A stretch of DNA of 64,000 nucleotides from Clostridiales bacterium (GCA_015055515.1 SVIC01000002.1:62001-126000), one strand, 5' to 3'; positions 1-9,771 are shown, counted from the stretch's first letter. A program made the numbers and translations. The notes: generated by a model not told the origin, from the letters alone.

Positions 1-286
1 TTTGCGATATTTGCTCTATTTTCTTTGCAAAAGCAACACTATCTAACGATTTTCCATTGACATCCAAGACAATATTGTATCCTTTTAGATACTTTTCAAA
101 TTTTAGACTTTCTTTCACCTTTACTTTTGCAATATCAGCAATACTTGCATTTTTTGCAATTTTTTCTTCTTCTAATTCGATGATATTTACATTATGATAC
201 TTTGATAGTCTCTTTATATATTCGTTGCATGCTTGTGTATAGAACTTCTCTTTAATATTTCCTATACAGAGAATATTAATTTTCAT
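1..286 (-). CDS. rlmH: 23S rRNA pseudouridine-1915 N3-methyltransferase RlmH (C-terminally truncated by window edge)
   Basis: Reverse-strand translation starts MKINILCIGNIKEKFYTQACNEYIKRLSKYHNVNIIELEEEKI..., typical RlmH N-terminus; no stop before window edge. Confidence 0.85.
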   Translation of the reverse strand, partial: MKINILCIGNIKEKFYTQACNEYIKRLSKYHNVNIIELEEEKIAKNASIADIAKVKVKESLKFEKYLKGYNIVLDVNGKSLDSVAFAKKIEQISQ

Positions 287-1422
287 TACATCAACCCCCA
301 TATAAATGTTGATACCGTAATTATAGTACCTAATAACACCGACACTATTAGAAAAATATAGTCTCTTTTGTGAGCTTTATATATTTTATCCTGCTTTGGC
401 ATAAATATATCTATTGGATTTTTAATAGAGTTAAAATCCAGATTTAATTTCGTAGTACTCTCTACTAATTGCTTTATTTCATTTGAATCATAGACAATTG
501 GAGCATCCGATGTAGGATTGCCTTTGTTGTAAGCAGTATTAATGGCTTGCTCTACCTTTCTTATCATGGTATTCTCATACAATTTTTTTAATAATAAATA
601 CAGAACGAATATTAATAATATAGATCCTATTATTATAGAAAGCACTAATAAAAAGAAATTCATATTATAAATGCCAGAATAAACATTAGTAACAAAATTG
701 TTATAAGAAGCATTGTTATCCATTAGAAATGTATTAGTTATCGATATAAAATTATTTACGAAATGCACTATTATAGCTGGCCAAATATTCTTCGAAATTA
801 CTGAAATATAACCAATAATTACGCCCAGAATAATAGCATAAAACACTTGCACAATATTTAAGTGTATCAATCCGAACAATATTGAACTAATTATAATTGC
901 TTTATGAAAGCCAATATGCTTTGTTCCTTGCAGGCACATTCCCCTATGCAAGAATTCTTCACAGAATGCTGGGAGCAATGCTGTAGTAAATATTTGAGTA
1001 ATATAAGCGCCCAATGTCATTGTCCCACTACCACCACCACTTCTAAATCCAAACATAGTTATAATGCCATTAAATAATGTAGAAGTCATAATAGTAACTA
1101 CGTATAATACAATACCAAGTGCAAGTGATATAATTACAGTTTTGAAATTAATTTTATAGAAATTACAGGTATTAAATAATTGTCTAGGCTTAACCTTTAA
1201 CATTACACAATATAAGATCATTGGTAGGACAAATAAGCATATAACTTCAATTAATGTAGAGTATATAATATCTATAGCATTGTCAGATAATCCATTCAGC
1301 ATTCCAAGTGCGGATGAAATACGCACTCCAACAAACGCTACGAAAGCTATAAAATATATCATATAAGTCTTGTATACAGACTTTTTATTAGGCTCTGATA
1401 TGTATTTCATATTCAACTCCAC
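286..1422 (-). CDS. CPBP family intramembrane metalloprotease
   Basis: Multi-TM protein with EEFLHRG and LIHLN motifs (EExxxR / FxxxH-type CPBP motifs). Confidence 0.8.
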   Translation of the reverse strand: MELNMKYISEPNKKSVYKTYMIYFIAFVAFVGVRISSALGMLNGLSDNAIDIIYSTLIEVICLFVLPMILYCVMLKVKPRQLFNTCNFYKINFKTVIISLALGIVLYVVTIMTSTLFNGIITMFGFRSGGGSGTMTLGAYITQIFTTALLPAFCEEFLHRGMCLQGTKHIGFHKAIIISSILFGLIHLNIVQVFYAIILGVIIGYISVISKNIWPAIIVHFVNNFISITNTFLMDNNASYNNFVTNVYSGIYNMNFFLLVLSIIIGSILLIFVLYLLLKKLYENTMIRKVEQAINTAYNKGNPTSDAPIVYDSNEIKQLVESTTKLNLDFNSIKNPIDIFMPKQDKIYKAHKRDYIFLIVSVLLGTIITVSTFIWGLM

Positions 1423-2372
1423 ATACTAATTGTAGTAAATATCCAAGATATTATTGCGATCGATACACCGCAGATTGCATAAAATTTTTCTGTAAATGTG
1501 TATTCACTTAAGTGTCTCGTCTTGTTTACATTTACATTTGCTTTTGCGATATATCTAAATATAATGTATAGCAGTAACACGCCTAGAATTGACAGCAATG
1601 TTGCTACAAATATATTAGTAAAGGACCAATTTGGAACAACCATGCCACCTGATTGCATGGTAAAATAATGAGATATTAAAACAATTGCATTATTTGTTAA
1701 ATGTGTGATTATTGGATATATTATATTTCCTGTAAAATTCATCACCAACGCTAATATTATGCCAATAATAAATTGATAGAATGTCTGTTGTAATGACCCA
1801 TGCATAATAGCGAAAAGAAGTGCAGATACAATCACTGCAAATCTCGTAGAGTTTTCTGACTTAAGACCAGTAAATATTATACCTCTAAATATTAAATCCT
1901 CGAATATTGCTGGCAACAACCCAAGCATAAGTATGTTAAGGAATAGAAATCCTATGTTATCTGTTCTTACATTAATGTTATCATCTGGATTAAAGCCAAT
2001 TAATTCTAATAACGTATCAAAAAGGTTAGATATATTAGAAAAAAAAGTTATACAGATCACTCCAATTAATATTGCAAATAAAATGTATTTTATTTTTATT
2101 TTTTTATTTAGTCCTATAGCTTGTCTTATATTGTATTGCTTGCCTCTATTCTGCCAAAAGAAAAGTAATGCAAAAACTGCAGGACTTAATAAACAAGTAA
2201 CATATGTATAATCTGGACTTTTACTAAATTCGGTATTGGCAATACCTGTTACAGATATAATTATAGTGAATATAAATGACACTAATATCTGAAAAAGGAA
2301 CATATTGAAATATGTCTTATAACTATCCAACATAGAATATTGAGATTTTATATTATATGAATTATTCTTCAT
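1413..2372 (-). CDS. CPBP family intramembrane metalloprotease (second tandem copy)
   Basis: Multi-TM, EDLIFRG and AIMHGSLQQ motifs; overlaps upstream CPBP gene. Confidence 0.75.
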   Translation of the reverse strand: MKNNSYNIKSQYSMLDSYKTYFNMFLFQILVSFIFTIIISVTGIANTEFSKSPDYTYVTCLLSPAVFALLFFWQNRGKQYNIRQAIGLNKKIKIKYILFAILIGVICITFFSNISNLFDTLLELIGFNPDDNINVRTDNIGFLFLNILMLGLLPAIFEDLIFRGIIFTGLKSENSTRFAVIVSALLFAIMHGSLQQTFYQFIIGIILALVMNFTGNIIYPIITHLTNNAIVLISHYFTMQSGGMVVPNWSFTNIFVATLLSILGVLLLYIIFRYIAKANVNVNKTRHLSEYTFTEKFYAICGVSIAIISWIFTTISMWS

Positions 2373-2949
2373 TTATAAACTGCTCGAACTTAATCAATAT
2401 TTCTTCTTTGCCAGACTTATTCTTGGCGCTAGACATTAATATGTTGTCTACACCCATAGCTAGACTATTTGCAAGCTTCAACTTGGCGTTATTTTGCTGT
2501 GCTTTTGACATTTTGTCGCACTTTGTAGCGATAAGAATATATGGAATTCTAAAATATTCCAGATAATTCATCATGCTTTTATCTAGCTCGCTTGCTTCTA
2601 ATCGGCTATCTACCAATATACATACTAATTTAAGATCTTCTGATTTAGTTAGAAAATCCCCCAGTATTGTATCCCACTTCGCACTCTCACTCCTATTCAA
2701 CTTAGCAAAACCATAGCCTGGAAGGTCTACAAAATACATATTATCATTAATTTGAAAATAATTTATCAGTCTAGTTCTACCAGGAGTACTACTAGTTCTA
2801 GCCATACTCTTATTGTTAACTAAAAAATTAAGTAATGAACTCTTTCCTACATTACTCCTTCCAACAAATGCTATTATAGGCTTTCCATCATTTATTATCT
2901 CTGCGCCATTTGCTACGCTTTTTACAAATTTACAACTAGTTATTCTCAT
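2362..2949 (-). CDS. engB: Ribosome biogenesis GTP-binding protein YihA/YsxC (EngB)
   Basis: FVGRSNVGKSSLLN, TPGRTRLINYF, DLPGYGFA, ATKCDK motifs. Confidence 0.95.
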   Translation of the reverse strand: MRITSCKFVKSVANGAEIINDGKPIIAFVGRSNVGKSSLLNFLVNNKSMARTSSTPGRTRLINYFQINDNMYFVDLPGYGFAKLNRSESAKWDTILGDFLTKSEDLKLVCILVDSRLEASELDKSMMNYLEYFRIPYILIATKCDKMSKAQQNNAKLKLANSLAMGVDNILMSSAKNKSGKEEILIKFEQFINEE

Positions 2950-3035
2950 ATTAGGAAGATATCACACTCATCATCTTTTGTCAAATCATATCAACATCTA
3001 TAATAATTTAATTAAGTAATTTAGTGAGATACGAT

Positions 3036-3064
3036 GAAAAAGGATGTATCAGTGATACATCCTT
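3036..3064 (-). terminator. Rho-independent terminator downstream of Gly/Cys-rich ORF
   Basis: Hairpin aaggatgtatc-agt-gatacatcctt followed by T-run on minus strand. Confidence 0.7.
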
Positions 3065-3101
3065 AATATATAATGTTAACTATGTGTAAATATGTAGATT
3101 A

Positions 3102-3305
3102 TTAATATTTGTTACCGCAACCGCAGCAGTTTAATAATAACAATAATAGTATAATACTACTACAACAATTGTCATCACCGCCAAATCCCATATTGCAGTT
3201 ACCGCATAATAATAGTATTAATATTAACAAGCAGCAATCGTTGTCTTTGGCAACGTGACCGCCACCACCACAACCGCATCCGCCATGATTATTACCGAAA
3301 AACAT
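3102..3305 (-). CDS. Small Gly/Cys-rich protein of unknown function
   Basis: 67 aa, 11 Cys, two similar CC-(L/I)n-C units; strong AGGAGG upstream of ATG; terminator downstream. Confidence 0.7.
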   Translation of the reverse strand: MFFGNNHGGCGCGGGGHVAKDNDCCLLILILLLCGNCNMGFGGDDNCCSSIILLLLLLNCCGCGNKY

Positions 3306-3410
3306 CAGATGTGTCCTCCTATATGAAATTAAAAAGCACCAATTTATGTAAACAGCTGTTATATTGTTTTGCTTTTCTACTTCATAATATGCAGAGTACT
3401 AGATTTTGTG

Positions 3411-4979
3411 CTACTTATTATTAAAAAATTTTATAATTTTATTTTTAAGATTTTCTATACCTATATTTTGCTTTACAGATATAACAACTCCATCATTTAA
3501 CTTATTTTCGAAGTCAGATATATTAACCTTATCTACCTTGTTATATACTTTTATAATTGGCACAGTTGATCCTAATTTTTGCAACACATCAATAGATACA
3601 TTCATTTGCATCTCGTAATCTGGATTAGATATATCGATAACAAGCAGTAGCAGATCGGAATATATACATTCTTCTAATGTACTACTAAATGCTTCAATAA
3701 ATTCATGCGGCAGATTACTGATAAATCCAACGGTGTCGGTAAATACTATCTCTTTCCCTTTTCCCATCCATACCTTTCTGGATGTAGTATCTAGGGTCGC
3801 AAATAATTCATCTTTTGCGTATATATTATCTTTTGCAAGTAAATTTAGCAGGCTACTTTTACCACTATTAGTGTATCCTACTATAGATACTGTTGGATTG
3901 GTATTACTTTGCCTATTTTTTCTATTTAATTCTCTGTGCTTCTTTAGTTTTTCTAACTCAGCAGATTTTTTTAATATATTAGCTTCTACAACCCGCCTAT
4001 TCATCTCCAATTTGGTCTCTCCAGGTCCTCTCATGCCTACTCCACCGCCATATCTGTTGGATGTATTAACATATGATTTTAACCTAGGTAGCATATATTT
4101 CAATTGAGCCAATTCTACTTGCAGTTTACCTTCATTGGTTCGAGCGCGCTTTGCAAATATGTCTAAAATTAGCATACTTCTATCTATTACTTTTACATTT
4201 AGATAATCAGATAAATTACTTTGCTTACTGCTAGACAATTCGTTTTCAAATATAACTAAATTAGCATCTGTTTTCGCTATCAAATCTTTTAGTTCTTCCA
4301 CTTTACCAGAGCCCAATAAGAATTTTGGATCGGGAGCAATCTTGTTTTGGGTTAAAACCCCCACTACTTCTATACTATCTGTAGAACATAGACCTTTTAA
4401 TTCTTCCACTGATTCGGTCATATTAATGATTGATCGTTTGATATCTACAGCCACTAATATCGCCTTGTCTTTTTCTGACTTGGTGTCGATAAGTTTTGTA
4501 GCATTTTTCTTCTCTCTTGCGATCTTATCATTAATTTTGTCCATTATGCCATATTTATTAATATACCCTGCATAATCATAATGCTCATTACATATTTTAC
4601 CCGAATCCAAATATGCTATATCAAAAGACCCTATACCGTTATCCATAACAGATACAGCAATAATATAATCCGGATTGTTTTTCTGTAAGAACAACATATC
4701 TTTCTCGCTTAATGTAGAAGGCGCAAAAGGATGTGTATGAATAATACGCATATTATGGCTATCAATATTAATTTCTACACTGCCAGATTGGCTATCACTT
4801 ACCCTGATATCTAATATTTCACCCTTTCTATTAGAAATTACAGCAATTTCTAATTTTTCTATTCGTGAAATATCACATATATCGCTTAAGAGTTTTTCAT
4901 CTATTAGAGTATCTTTTGTATATATTTTTCCTATATATGATTGTAGTAAGTCTTTATATTTTTGTTTTATTTCTTTCAT
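3411..4979 (-). CDS. hflX: GTPase HflX with N-terminal JAMM-like domain
   Basis: GGVGMRGPGETKLEMNRR, SIVGYTNSGKSSLLN, DTVGFISNLPHEFIEAF; N-terminal HTHPFAPSTLSEKD. Confidence 0.93.
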   Translation of the reverse strand: MKEIKQKYKDLLQSYIGKIYTKDTLIDEKLLSDICDISRIEKLEIAVISNRKGEILDIRVSDSQSGSVEINIDSHNMRIIHTHPFAPSTLSEKDMLFLQKNNPDYIIAVSVMDNGIGSFDIAYLDSGKICNEHYDYAGYINKYGIMDKINDKIAREKKNATKLIDTKSEKDKAILVAVDIKRSIINMTESVEELKGLCSTDSIEVVGVLTQNKIAPDPKFLLGSGKVEELKDLIAKTDANLVIFENELSSSKQSNLSDYLNVKVIDRSMLILDIFAKRARTNEGKLQVELAQLKYMLPRLKSYVNTSNRYGGGVGMRGPGETKLEMNRRVVEANILKKSAELEKLKKHRELNRKNRQSNTNPTVSIVGYTNSGKSSLLNLLAKDNIYAKDELFATLDTTSRKVWMGKGKEIVFTDTVGFISNLPHEFIEAFSSTLEECIYSDLLLLVIDISNPDYEMQMNVSIDVLQKLGSTVPIIKVYNKVDKVNISDFENKLNDGVVISVKQNIGIENLKNKIIKFFNNK

Positions 4980-4988
4980 TTCTTTTTC

Positions 4989-5804
4989 CTAAATAAGTTC
5001 AGAAATCTTGTTATTAATATCAGTAATTACATTTGTAATAGTATCTTTTATCTCATCTGAAATAACATCATTTTCTATATTTATGTCTATTTCTAATATA
5101 TTTGATCCCACAAGTAGTATTCTTCTATAGAAATTAACTAGGTAAATATTATCTATTCCAGACTGCTCCTCTAAGATAGATCTATAACTTTCTAAGTTGT
5201 TGTAATATGTACATAATAATCCTAAGATTGAGTTATCTCCACCATCTACAAAATAAGTATAAGATTTAACGCAAGTCAGCATAGTAGACATATAATAATT
5301 ATCAGGCTGTAAATAATTAATGTTTTTACCTATATTTGCCTGTAAATTCTCTTTGACTATCGTAACTGCTTGATTTGTCTCATTACATAGAAACAAAGCC
5401 TTAACTAATTTACACTTATAATAATTATCTTCATCTATTAACGAGCTTTTAGTCAATACGTCAATATTACTATTGTAATTCGTTCTATTAAGATAATTGA
5501 TGTAATCGGCATACCTTTCGTTTTGTTGCATTAAGGAATAATCTTCTATATACGACATATAATCAGATATCTCCAGATCAATGTTGCAAGCCTTTGCAAC
5601 ATAATTGATATCTAAGGACCTATTGTATTCTGACATATATAGATTAGACGCAATCTTTTTTAGCCCCATATTATAGCAAATATTAGCTGAAAAACCGCTA
5701 AAACAAGATAAAAGTATGCTTATTGCAATAATAAACACAAAAATTAATACTAACAAAGTAAATAAAATAACTTTTATAACCGATTTCTTATTTGACTTTT
5801 CCAT
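4989..5804 (-). CDS. Hypothetical membrane-anchored protein
   Basis: 271 aa ORF with one N-terminal TM helix; same strand and tight spacing to hflX. Confidence 0.6.
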   Translation of the reverse strand: MEKSNKKSVIKVILFTLLVLIFVFIIAISILLSCFSGFSANICYNMGLKKIASNLYMSEYNRSLDINYVAKACNIDLEISDYMSYIEDYSLMQQNERYADYINYLNRTNYNSNIDVLTKSSLIDEDNYYKCKLVKALFLCNETNQAVTIVKENLQANIGKNINYLQPDNYYMSTMLTCVKSYTYFVDGGDNSILGLLCTYYNNLESYRSILEEQSGIDNIYLVNFYRRILLVGSNILEIDINIENDVISDEIKDTITNVITDINNKISELI

Positions 5805-5869
5805 ATATTAGATTATACAAAAAAAATATCACAAAGACAACTTATTTGCTTTATGATATTTTTGTATTT

Positions 5870-6559
5870 CTATTTTATACTTTTGGCTAATATTTCTCCA
5901 GTCAATGGGTTAATTATCTCAGAGATGGTTGTTCCATTTGTAGCATATATCTGAACATACCAGTAATATTCACCTTTGTTATCTGTATTGTTCACAATCT
6001 TGATATAACACTCTGCATCCAATTTGTTGTTATTTATAAATTGCTTTATATATTCTTTCATATCATTACATACTATTTTCAAAGCATTTAGACCATCATA
6101 TTTCCACCCAATATTCGCTTTTGATAATTCCACATGTTTTTCATTATTATCTATGCTGAAGGTAATATCTAGATTATCTAAATCCCTCGCATCTATGTTA
6201 AGATCTACAACAAAACTATTATCATATGGATTATTAAGCATTTCGCCACTGTACTCTATCTCATTTATCACAGCTTTATATGTCACAGTTCTCTCGTTAT
6301 ATCCATAGTTTTTGTCAGTAAAATTTAATTTAATAATTGCAAAATCTACCAATTCACTCTGTGTTCCATTCATTGAATAGTCGCTTTCACGCTCTCCTGA
6401 CATAAATGTTACCGACATATCATCATCATAGAAATCCAGCAAATTATATCTAATCTCAGATATATTTTCCTTTGCAATATTATAAGTATTATCTATACAA
6501 CTAACAAGCATTAGACTAACGAACATCATAATGCATATAAAAAAATAAAACTTCTTCAT
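5870..6559 (-). CDS. Hypothetical lipoprotein
   Basis: Signal peptide with lipobox-like LVSC; 229 aa. Confidence 0.65.
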   Translation of the reverse strand: MKKFYFFICIMMFVSLMLVSCIDNTYNIAKENISEIRYNLLDFYDDDMSVTFMSGERESDYSMNGTQSELVDFAIIKLNFTDKNYGYNERTVTYKAVINEIEYSGEMLNNPYDNSFVVDLNIDARDLDNLDITFSIDNNEKHVELSKANIGWKYDGLNALKIVCNDMKEYIKQFINNNKLDAECYIKIVNNTDNKGEYYWYVQIYATNGTTISEIINPLTGEILAKSIK

Positions 6560-6604
6560 ACCTCACTCCTATGAGATTATATGAGAAGTTCTATTATAAT
6601 ATGA

Positions 6605-7033
6605 CTAAATATCAAGTAATTTTAGCCTTGCATTGTGTCTACCACCTTCAAATGGTGTTGAAAGGAAAGTATCAATCATTTTCTTTGCTTTGCTTATTTT
6701 TATTGAATTACCCGCCAGTACAAGAACGTTTATATCATCATCATTCCTTGCTAGAAAAGTAGTCTTTACATCATGACACACTCCCGCTCTTATTCCTTTG
6801 TACCTATTGGCTCTCATACATATTCCTATACCCGTACCACAGCAAAATATTCCTTTGGCATTCTTTAGTTCAAGCATTTTCTCACAGCCCTGCATTGCAT
6901 ATTCAGCATAATTATCCGCCTTGTCATACTCTTTGCTGGCATATTCTATATATTCTATATTCTTCTTGTCTAGATACTTCTTGATCTCTAGCATTATATT
7001 ATATCCCCTGTGATCGTAAGCCAATACTATCAT
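6605..7033 (-). CDS. rpiB: Ribose-5-phosphate isomerase B family (RpiB/LacAB)
   Basis: AYDHRGY, GIFCCGTGIGICMRANRYKGIRAGVCHD. Confidence 0.92.
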   Translation of the reverse strand: MIVLAYDHRGYNIMLEIKKYLDKKNIEYIEYASKEYDKADNYAEYAMQGCEKMLELKNAKGIFCCGTGIGICMRANRYKGIRAGVCHDVKTTFLARNDDDINVLVLAGNSIKISKAKKMIDTFLSTPFEGGRHNARLKLLDI

Positions 7034-7045
7034 TATAACTCCATC

Positions 7046-7123
7046 CTATTCTAAATGTTTTCTAAATATTAATCTAAGCAGCCCTGCTAAAAACTTAGGA
7101 CACTTAAAACAAATTATCCTCAT
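7046..7123 (-). CDS. spoVM: Stage V sporulation protein SpoVM-like micropeptide
   Basis: 25-codon ORF MRIICFKCPKFLAGLLRLIFRKHLE, aligns with B. subtilis SpoVM (MKFYTIKLPKFLGGIVRAMLGSFRKD); AAGGAG RBS upstream; lies directly after rpe as near B. subtilis spoVM. Confidence 0.87.
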   Translation of the reverse strand: MRIICFKCPKFLAGLLRLIFRKHLE

Positions 7124-7174
7124 ATACACTCCTTATAATCTAGGAATATATATGATTTTTATAGTCTATGTGTG

Positions 7175-7852
7175 CTAAATATTAGATTTTCTTCTGTACA
7201 TCATTTTAGACTTCTTAAATATTGCACTCTTATCTCTGGCAAGATACATAGCATTGCCCATAACCAGTATATCCGCCCCTGCATCTACTACTTGTTGCAT
7301 ATTATTCTCATTTATACCACCATCTACCTCAATCTTAATATTAAGATTTTGAGAATCAATAATAGTTCTTAATTCTTTTATCTTCTCATATGTAGATTCA
7401 TTAAATGTTTGACCACTCATGCCTGGCTCTACACTCATTATTAATACCAAATCAAATAGTGGCAATAATTTCTTAATACGTTCAATAGGCGTATTAGGCT
7501 TAATTGAGATACCCATTAATTTCTTATTATTTCTAATGTAATTTGACATTTTTATAATATTTTGAACACTATTATATGCTTCATAATGTGTAGTTATATA
7601 TGTCGCTGGCAAATGCATATATTTCTGAACATTTGTCATTGGCTCTACCATCATTAAATGCACATCCATGCCAATTGTAGTTCTACTCGCGATATCATCT
7701 AATAATGCAACATCTAAGCAGTGATTACCTACAAATATGCCGTCCATTACATCACAGTGAATAAATTCTGCCCCAGCTGATTGTAATACAGATATGTAAT
7801 CTAATAATTGGTCCTCGGGGCTAGGATTGGTACTAGGGAATATTTTAATCAT
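7175..7852 (-). CDS. rpe: Ribulose-phosphate 3-epimerase
   Basis: FIHCDVMDGIFVGN, DVHLMMVEP, MSVEPGMSGQTF, IEVDGGIN. Confidence 0.95.
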   Translation of the reverse strand: MIKIFPSTNPSPEDQLLDYISVLQSAGAEFIHCDVMDGIFVGNHCLDVALLDDIASRTTIGMDVHLMMVEPMTNVQKYMHLPATYITTHYEAYNSVQNIIKMSNYIRNNKKLMGISIKPNTPIERIKKLLPLFDLVLIMSVEPGMSGQTFNESTYEKIKELRTIIDSQNLNIKIEVDGGINENNMQQVVDAGADILVMGNAMYLARDKSAIFKKSKMMYRRKSNI

Positions 7853-8684
7853 ATTTTTTTCTCCATTTTTCTTTTAGCAAATTATATAACTGCACATATC
7901 TCTTATATCTTAGATCGTTTATTTTATTTTCTTTCACTAGTTTTGCTATCATACAGTCTTTATCATCAATATTAGTATGATCACAATTAGTATATTTGCA
8001 CTTACCAATTTTGTCAAATTCTTTGTAATACTTACCCAAATCTTCAGGTTCTATGTCTATATTAAGATCTAGCATGCTAAATCCAGGCGTATCCGCTATC
8101 TTAATATCATCTACTACATATATTTCACTGTGTCTAGTGGTGTGCTTACCTCTATTGATTTTTCTACTAAGACCATTGGTCTTTAATTTCAATTTAGGAC
8201 TAATGGCGTTCAATATAGTACTTTTACCTACTGCACTTTGTCCTGCAAAAGCAGACAACATACCATTCAGTTTTTTCCTTAATTCATCTATACCAATACC
8301 ATTAGTACCACTTACACATATTATGTCTGATACGGCATCTGAATACTGCTTTTTTATATCCAATATTTCATCTTCTGTATACAAATCCACTTTGTTTATT
8401 ACTATAAATGGTACTATATTGTTGATATAACAATATACTAATAATTTATCTACTAATAAATAATCTGTTTTTGGCACTTTGGAAAATATAATGAATAATT
8501 GATCTAGATTCGCTATAGGCGGTCTAATTAACACATTTCTTCTTGGCAGAACTTTGCTTACTACTTGTTTTTCTCCATAATCATTAGGAATTAAATCAAC
8601 GTAATCACCTACTAGAATTTTTGATCTCTTTGCATTGCCAGAAGGTATGCAAGATATTTCTTCATCATTGCATAGTGCTGTCAT
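7845..8684 (-). CDS. rsgA: Ribosome small-subunit-dependent GTPase A (start probably upstream at a non-ATG codon)
   Basis: NKVDL, FAGQSAVGKSTILN, DTPGFSMLDL, CKYTNCDHTNIDDKDCMI zinc-binding motif. Confidence 0.93.
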   Translation of the reverse strand: MTALCNDEEISCIPSGNAKRSKILVGDYVDLIPNDYGEKQVVSKVLPRRNVLIRPPIANLDQLFIIFSKVPKTDYLLVDKLLVYCYINNIVPFIVINKVDLYTEDEILDIKKQYSDAVSDIICVSGTNGIGIDELRKKLNGMLSAFAGQSAVGKSTILNAISPKLKLKTNGLSRKINRGKHTTRHSEIYVVDDIKIADTPGFSMLDLNIDIEPEDLGKYYKEFDKIGKCKYTNCDHTNIDDKDCMIAKLVKENKINDLRYKRYVQLYNLLKEKWRKKYD

Positions 8685-8724
8685 GTTCCCATTTAAGATC
8701 TTTAATATTTGTGCTTCGATAGTT

Positions 8725-9771
8725 CTAATCCTTCTTTTCTTTTAATTCTTTATTACGTAACTGACCACAAGCGCCTTCAATATCATCACCCAGACTTCTT
8801 CTTAATGTTGCACTTATCTGATGTGATGTTAAGATATTTAAGAATTGCTTGCAGCTGCCAATTGTAGGTGCTTTTAACGACCTGCCTTCAACCTCGTTCA
8901 ATCTTATTAAATTAACATGACAAGGAAAATCTGTCAAAAGATTTACTAATTGCATCGCGTGATTAGGTGTATTATTTACTCCCTCTATTAATGTATATTC
9001 TATAGTAATCCTTCTACTAGTAACAAGATTATAATACTTTGCGCTTTCAAGTATTGCAGATATAGGATAACTCTTTGCTATAGGCATAATTTGTTTTCTA
9101 ATAGTATCATTTGGAGCATGCAATGATATTGACAAGGTCACATTATAACCCAAGTCTGCCAGTTTTTCTATCTTTGGTGCAAGCCCACAAGTAGATATTG
9201 TTATATTCCTTACACTGAAATTATATAATGACTCGCTTGTAATTTGAGATAAGAACCTCGCAACATTATCGAAATTATCCAGAGGTTCGCCCGATCCCAT
9301 AAGAACAATATTAGATATTTTTCTGTCCTTTAAGTTGCCACCTAGATATTTATTTACAGCAATAATTTGACCTAAGATCTCTCCAGCGGATAAATTCCTT
9401 ACAAATCCATTAAGCCCACTAGCACAGAATGCACAATTCATCTTGCATCCAACTTGCGTACTTACGCATATTGAATTACCAAAAGCGTATTTTAACAGTA
9501 CTCCCTCTATAATATTCCCATCATATAGTTTGTACAAGAATTTTACGCTACCATCTTTGCTTTCTTTTGCCTTGTATATTTCTATCGGTTGTAATATTGC
9601 ACCAGCATCAATTATTTTCTCTAATAAAGACTTATTAATATTTATTTTTTCACCAAAATTTTTGCCGTTATACATGGCATCTAATAGCTGTTTCGCTCTA
9701 AATTTTGGCTCACCCATAGCCATAACTATTTCTTCTAATTCTTCCAGATTATAATCTAATAATATTTTCAT
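8725..9771 (-). CDS. rlmN: 23S rRNA (adenine2503-C2)-methyltransferase RlmN
   Basis: Radical SAM CKMNCAFCASG, MGSGEPLDN, RRSLGDDIEGACGQL. Confidence 0.96.
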   Translation of the reverse strand: MKILLDYNLEELEEIVMAMGEPKFRAKQLLDAMYNGKNFGEKININKSLLEKIIDAGAILQPIEIYKAKESKDGSVKFLYKLYDGNIIEGVLLKYAFGNSICVSTQVGCKMNCAFCASGLNGFVRNLSAGEILGQIIAVNKYLGGNLKDRKISNIVLMGSGEPLDNFDNVARFLSQITSESLYNFSVRNITISTCGLAPKIEKLADLGYNVTLSISLHAPNDTIRKQIMPIAKSYPISAILESAKYYNLVTSRRITIEYTLIEGVNNTPNHAMQLVNLLTDFPCHVNLIRLNEVEGRSLKAPTIGSCKQFLNILTSHQISATLRRSLGDDIEGACGQLRNKELKEKKD

